64,000 nucleotides of DNA from Diorhabda sublineata (taxonomy: Eukaryota; Arthropoda; Insecta; Coleoptera; Chrysomelidae), in assembly GCF_026230105.1 (NCBI RefSeq), contig NC_079475.1, positions 15,206,125 through 15,270,124 of the forward strand, in the 5' to 3' direction. Numbering within the stretch: the first letter of the stretch is position 1; every line of letters begins with the position of its first letter. The translations under genes were made by a program, and so were the position numbers. Under the pieces are notes generated by a model. That model did no database searches and was not told the DNA's origin. It worked only from the letters and a program-made list of their open reading frames with translations. Below are positions 58,955-64,000 of the stretch, piece by piece.

Positions 58955-60440
58955 TAATTTTTTTTTATACTGTTATTAGCGATTCAGTAAAAATTAAGTA
59001 TTTTATATATATAAATATTAGTTAAATTAGGTTTATGATCGAGATCTGTTTAAAGTAATTAATTTTGTATTTTAGGTCCTGAAATTTCACGTTTAATTTC
59101 GATTGGTAGATTTGATGATGATCTTTCTGAGTTAAAAGATGGACATTCTAAGATTATGTGATTTATAGTCAATTTGCAATTGAAGTTGCTACATTTTGGT
59201 TCAGGTTTCGTATGAAATAAGTAGCTATGGGTCAGTCTCGTATGGCTTAGATGGAGACGTGTTAGAAGAACTTCATCTCTGCAGTAGAATTGACCATGAT
59301 TTGACTGAGTCCTTCATTTCACGCAGTTTATGTGTGGATGTTGACCATTTGTTCTCACATTAATTGAGCACTTAACGCTTTAGGATTGATTTAATAACGG
59401 CAGTAATTAAAAAGTTCACGCACTCCGCACCCTCACTAGTTACAGCTTCCTTAGCAGCCAGGTCTGCCTCTCTATTCCAGAGTGTGAGAGAATCCAACAA
59501 AATGATATTTTTTTATCATTGTCCTATGTACATTGAAGTTGCTGCTTGATTTTGATTACTAATGGATTTGTGATGTGAATTTATTGAAGAGTTTGGATTG
59601 AGCTAAGGGAATCCGTGAGTATGAGTTGATTAAGTTCGTTTGATGAAGAAACTCGATATATTGCATATAATTCAGCAGTGAAAGTAGATAGGGTTGGAGG
59701 AGCTTTTAACATATATTTGGAGGTTGGTGTAATGATTGCCATACCCGTACCGTCTTGAGATTTCGATGCGTCTGTGTAAATGTGTACAAAGTTTTTGTAC
59801 GTTGTATGTTGATGATTCGTGTGGTGTTTGTCGAAAGAGGTGAACTGAGTAAGTACTTTGGTGCTTTCTATTGTCTATGGTGGAGACTGAGAAGATTCGA
59901 TAGGAAGGCATTCAGGAATAAAGAAATTTAATTCGCTTAGTTATGATCGAATTCTAGCATAGAAAGGTTTGGGGATTCTGGGTTTATTTGAAAAAAGATT
60001 TGGGAATTTCTTCGAGAAGCAAATTTGGAGGGTAGGATTGGATCTTTCTTTCCACACATAATGATTAAATATATTCTTCTGTCTCCTAGGGATGGTTTCC
60101 CTGATTCGCAGTATAAACTTTCCACTGGTGTTGTTGAATGCAACTGTTGTCAAACGTAAGGCTGAATTGTGAAAACAGTCGAGTTTGTTCAGAAGAGATT
60201 TGTTAGATGTTAAATATACAATTGAACCATAGTCTAGTTTTGATCGAATAAGAGGTAGGTACAATTTTAGTAATGTCTGTCGATCTGCACCCCATTCTTT
60301 ATTCGTTATCGTTTTCAGTAAGTTTAATCGTTTGTTGCAAGCTAGAAGATTTCTAATATGATGGTACCAGCTTAGTGTATGGTCAATTTGGAATAATTGC
60401 TTCTCTATTAAAAGGGTAAAGAGTAAGAAAAACTGCATAG
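58955..60440 (-). mobile_element. jockey-like LINE, 5'-truncated, with RNase H and A tail
   Basis: Minus strand: LSWYHHIRNLLACNKRLNLL, KEWGADRQTLLKLYLPLIRS and KLDYGSIVYLTSNKSLLNKL (reverse-transcriptase thumb, frame 59941-60438), then an RNase H domain in other frames with all four acidic/His blocks readable: YTDASKSQDGTGMA, TAELYAI, LTDSLSSIQTL and SHSGIEREADLAAKEA (59770-59430). The C-terminal tail RDEVLLTRLHLSHTRLTHSY and a CCHC-like C-x-x-x-C...H-x-x-x-x-C run (KCSNFNCK, NHIILEC) end at a stop about 59065. After a short 3' untranslated region comes a 9-base A run (minus strand, about 58958). The 5' side stops abruptly at about 60420, typical of incomplete target-primed integration. A few stops and frame changes are present. 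Confidence 0.9.
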
Positions 60441-60924
60441 TAGCGTCGCTTAAACACGTTATGAGTTCGATGGGTCTGAAAACGATGTCGGATACAAATT
60501 TTTAAATGATTGGGTACGCCATAACATAAACTTTGCAATTTACTCTACCACTTATAATAGCACTGATATAATATATAATAATATACTGATATATAATTTT
60601 TGAAAGTGTAATATTTTTACTCCGCTCTCATTTCTTTTTGCACCGCGTCAAAAGCTTACTTACGTCACAAGCGCCGATCGAGTTTCGCCCGACTCTATGT
60701 GTTTAATTGTTATAAATTTTTTAATTAAATGATATCTATATGTATATTATATACGAATACTTGAATGAATAGATATTTTTTTATGTGAAAAAGATTTTTT
60801 ACCAACAAACTGCATTTATGCGGGTACTATTGACAAAAAATTTCGAGTTTCGCTCTATAAGCTACAGCAGCATCCACACCACGTTGTGTTATTTTATCCT
60901 CCTATCGCACCATATTTGTTATAA
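60441..60924. other. No gene recognised
   Basis: AT-rich sequence between the LINE and the THAP segment; 60620-60700 is GC-richer (GCGCCGATCGAGTTTCGCCC) and could be a promoter-side region, but nothing specific supports that. Confidence 0.3.
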
Positions 60925-61111
60925 ATTCGTTAAATATTGTATTGTCCCAAAATGTACCAACACCACAATTACTACACCAAATAAAGTATTTTTAAGTATA
61001 CTTAAGGGAAGAAAATTACGCAAAAAATTGTGTGAGACACTGAAAAAAAGCAGTAATAGGGATAATATATTTTCAAGTACACGTAATCGGTTTTGTTGTG
61101 AAGATCATTTC
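60925..61111 (+). CDS. THAP zinc-finger exon, orphan (gene fragment or pseudogene)
   Basis: The frame within 60785-61159 contains VKYCIVPKCTNTTITTPNKV, FLSILKGRKLRKKLCETLKK and RFCCEDHFE. THAP DNA-binding domains have C-x(2-4)-C near the start, a Trp in the middle and C-x-x-H near residue 55-60; both Cys pairs and the His are here, while the Trp position is Leu (KKLCE where KKWCE is usual). The codon where the start Met is expected, just before VKY, is TTC. After GAA at 61111 there is GTAAAT, a plausible donor, and the peptide after it no longer resembles the family, so this looks like a first coding exon. No second exon was found. It could be a decayed host gene or the DNA-binding exon of a P-element-like transposon. 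Confidence 0.65.
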
Positions 61112-61219
61112 GAAGTAAATAGGCACATTCATTTCTTCAATATCATATTCAAAACTTAAAACTAACGATACAAGGTAGCTTGACGTTTTATTGTATCAAT
61201 GATGTACTAGTTTTATTAA

Positions 61220-61770
61220 TGACATGCAGTGTCAAATTTACCATTTCCCGTTTCATCTGCCATTAATATAACTTTTCTCTTATTCTCCAATTTTTCAAAA
61301 TTTATTATTCGTCGTTCATCTGTTTTTTATGTCAAATTCTCTGTTGACTAATTTAACATCGATATTTAATGTCAAATTCACTTGTCTGCTTCATTCGACA
61401 TTTGCAGTGTAAAATTTACCATTTCCCCTTTCATCCGCCATTAATGTCACTTTCTTCTTATTTTCCAATTTGACATCTGTCAAAATTTGTTATTTGTGTA
61501 AAATTCTCTGTTGACTAATTTGACATCGTTATTCAATGTCACTTTTTTCTTCTTCTTCTTGACATTTGTCAAAACTATTACTTGTCGTGTAAAATTCTCT
61601 TTGTTGATACATTTACCTTTGTTATTAATGTCAAATTTACCATTTCTCGATACATTCGCCATCAATGTCACTTTCTTCGTATTTTCCAATTTGACATCTG
61701 TCAAAACTATTATTTGTCGTGTAAGATTGTCTCTGTTGATTCATTTGACTTTGTCATTAATGTCACAAGG
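61220..61770. repeat. Tandem repeat, three units of about 180-210 bp with subrepeats
   Basis: Unit starts (GT(C/A)AAATTTACCATTTC) at 61231, 61409 and 61630. Within and between them a subrepeat of about 95 bases recurs: AATGTCACTTTCTTC, CCAATTTGACATCTGTCAAAA, CTGTTGACTAATTTGACAT. The palindrome-like TTTGACATCTGTCAAAA occurs in most copies. Open frames through it on both strands are by-products of the repeat. Confidence 0.85.
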
Positions 61771-64000
61771 GATACTTGTGATTCGATTTTTTAATTCCTT
61801 TAGCATTGGCGTGGCGTCCAAACGGGATCTAACCAGAATATTGTTAAAAAAGGGGGCACTACCGGTTTTTTAGCACTAATAATTTATAAAATTCACGTTT
61901 AACATGTAGCAATTTTGACACCTAGAGTATTTTTTTAAGTAACAAATAAAATCAGTTTGAATCTTATGACAAAATCGTCGCAATGTGGTTCGCACATATC
62001 CTTTTTCAAGGACTTTTATATAACTACATTTTTTATGTAAGTTGGTTGAAACCTTTCAAATTATCAGAAATTAACCAAATCAAATTTATAAAATGTAGGA
62101 ATACTATAAAATTTAGACACTTTTTTACTCGAATTCCATAAGTCCAACAAAATCGAAGTCGAATTTGCCCCAAATTAAATATAATTGTTGAAATCGTAAT
62201 ACTTGGTATCTTAAAATTACATGAAATCATATTTTTGCTCCTGAAAATATGTCATTTTATCGATCTCTCTGTTTATCTGGTACATCCCGCGAATTTTAAC
62301 AGTAATAATCTATTTGAGGAAAGTTATCTGCAGAACAACGAAAAAACCTTTTCTCCATTTTATCAACAAATCAACCTAGTACTTATTTAAAACGGATCTC
62401 TGGAGGTATAAAATTAATCCAGACTTTGTAAGTTTGTTAATACTAGTCCTATCGACTTGCAATAAATACCATTATTCTTGTATTTATTTTCATTAGAAAA
62501 GAATTTACTTTTTCTAAATTTTCCGAACTCATTTAACATAAACCATTTGTTTTATCTTTTAACTTTTATGTACCGGAATGGGAATATTCCTTGTGAAGTT
62601 GGAACAAATACTAAATTGCAGTTGACATAAATCGTATAATCAGATGATTTATAGGTGGGCCATGCTTTAGTCATTACCAATTGAAGGCGTGGAGACAGAA
62701 CTTAAAAGAACAGGAGAGATAAGTCGAAGATATATAAATGCTGAACCGAAAAGTTTACTTAAATAATCTTTGTTATTGACTACAATTAAAAGATGATTGA
62801 AGAAATTAAACTCAAAGGTTTATTTATTACTGAGCCATAGCAAATTCTGAACGTGAAAATTTTTTGAGAAAATATGAATTATGTCAGGGTTTTCTGAGGG
62901 AAAAGTATGCAAATGCATTATTTTCACGAAAACTCTTCAGCCCATGCGTCAATCGTCATAACATTTCAGACACAGATAGATCTTGATGAGATCTATCGAA
63001 CAAAGTTATCCATAGTTCGATATCTATTAGCCTTCCTGAGATAATGGCCACTTCTGGTATCTCCGCATAAACTAGATATGATAAATCGATTTCTCCTATC
63101 ATCAATAGTCTATGTATAGAGTTTCTTAATGATCGTCGTGGGGTGGCTTAACATACTCTTACCAAAGAAAACTATATTTATTTCTACCAGAGTACGGTTC
63201 GCATGGATTTGAAGAAATTAGATATTGCGAGAATAAAATGTGGTGATTCATTGAGCAAATGTGTTCAATTCTACTCACATTTATTCATACTCACCTATAC
63301 TAAAAGCGGTGCGATTTTCTGAATGATTGTAGAATGACTTTTAGCTTTCACACTCAACTTGTATTAAAAACTTTTTTGGAGGCTGCGGTCCAAATTTACC
63401 AGTTAAGTGCTGAAGTATTTGATGGAAAATGGTTCGCACAATTAGGTCAGCGGGCAATCTGTTTAATTCTCGGGGCTTTGCCAATGTTTACTCATTCTTA
63501 GGAGGAGTGGAATCGATGGCTCTTTTATTGAAATTGTTCACATACTTCGCTAAATGTTCTCTGTACTATTCCAAGATTTTTATTACTTCATATCAACCAG
63601 TACATTATATATGTTCTTATATATCTTAGATATCATCTACATAAAGAATTACTTTATAACGAATTAGAATTTAAGGGGAAATAAATATTTCTCTATTAAC
63701 TTATTATTTATTAGCACCTATTAATGCTTAAAACTGTTTTCGAAATTCCTATTTGCCAGTCTGCTAGTTGTTCCGGTTTTCATTTTGATATTCATAAGAT
63801 GTTATAAAACTTTACAGCCTTTTCCGGCAGTGCTTTTATCATTTCATTTGTCAACATGTCCTGGTGTCTTTCCTGTTTTTTGGCTTTATATATTGCCATT
63901 TAAATATTTTAAAATGTGATTCCCTCTTCCAGATTTATTCTTTTTTTCATCTTCTCTTTTCTCTCATTTGTGTCTTGATCATTTGGGAGCTTTTCTAAGT
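61771..64000. other. No gene recognised with confidence
   Basis: AT-rich. A 9-bp perfect hairpin GATAGATCT...AGATCTATC lies at about 62976-62998. At 63385-63510 a plus frame reads VQIYQLSAEVFDGKWFAQLG followed by QRAICLILGALPMF and a stop; its composition is coding-like, but I cannot assign it. Confidence 0.35.

Noticed and set aside
61480..61873. Overlapping frames on both strands
   Set aside because: They arise from the tandem repeat and have no conserved protein features.

Overview
The window looks like a stretch of an AT-rich insect nuclear genome (animal, very probably an arthropod; the exact order cannot be read from the sequence). The evidence is spliceosomal exons with GT-AG borders and introns over 10 kb, and a dense load of decayed transposons of kinds typical of insects: mariner, Tc1, the DDE family with the insect-type DUF4817 helix-turn-helix, PIF/Harbinger, piggyBac, hAT, Crypton, a Ginger/KRBA2-like integrase element, BEL/Pao, and jockey- and RTE-like LINE fragments. 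No bacterial or operon organisation is present.

One host gene can be supported. It lies on the + strand as three well separated exons: exon A (20925-21917, with a good start codon at 20934), exon B (35972-36071) and exon C (52746-52953). Exons B and C match in splice phase; A and B do not, so at least one small exon is probably still hidden in the 14 kb between them. The encoded protein is a Ser/Lys/Arg-rich, mostly disordered polypeptide that I do not recognise.

Everything else is best read as intergenic or intronic repeat DNA. 0-12 kb: an internally deleted mariner, a PIF/Harbinger miniature, a DDE fragment, a 227-bp MITE and two more mariners. 12-20 kb: BEL/Pao and jockey tails, a DUF4817-type DDE element, a long-inverted-repeat element, a Tc1 relic and a hAT relic. 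22-30 kb: a MITE-like inverted repeat, another DDE element, a Crypton fragment, a 182-bp satellite array (ten units), a piggyBac-like scrap and a second Harbinger miniature with a clean TAA duplication. 30.5-33.7 kb: a Ginger-like DNA transposon with terminal inverted repeats and subterminal arrays of a 20-bp motif, apparently inserted into a piggyBac relic. 34.3-35.5 kb: a mariner with both ends and TA duplications. 37.6-41 kb: a 200-bp-arm inverted-repeat element, a DDE element and a TA microsatellite. 44.7-46.3 kb: a half mariner beside a near full-length Crypton recombinase pseudogene. 49.5-58 kb: two inverted copies of a second, ZMYM-like Crypton, with exon C, a MITE and a 2-kb foldback element between them. 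59-61.8 kb: a 5'-truncated jockey-like LINE, a THAP-domain exon and a tandem repeat.

The transposons do not form a functional set. Most are internally deleted, frameshifted or truncated. The most informative structures are the Ginger-like element with its site arrays, the several Crypton relics with damaged catalytic residues, and the terminal palindrome shared by the two ZMYM-like Crypton copies.
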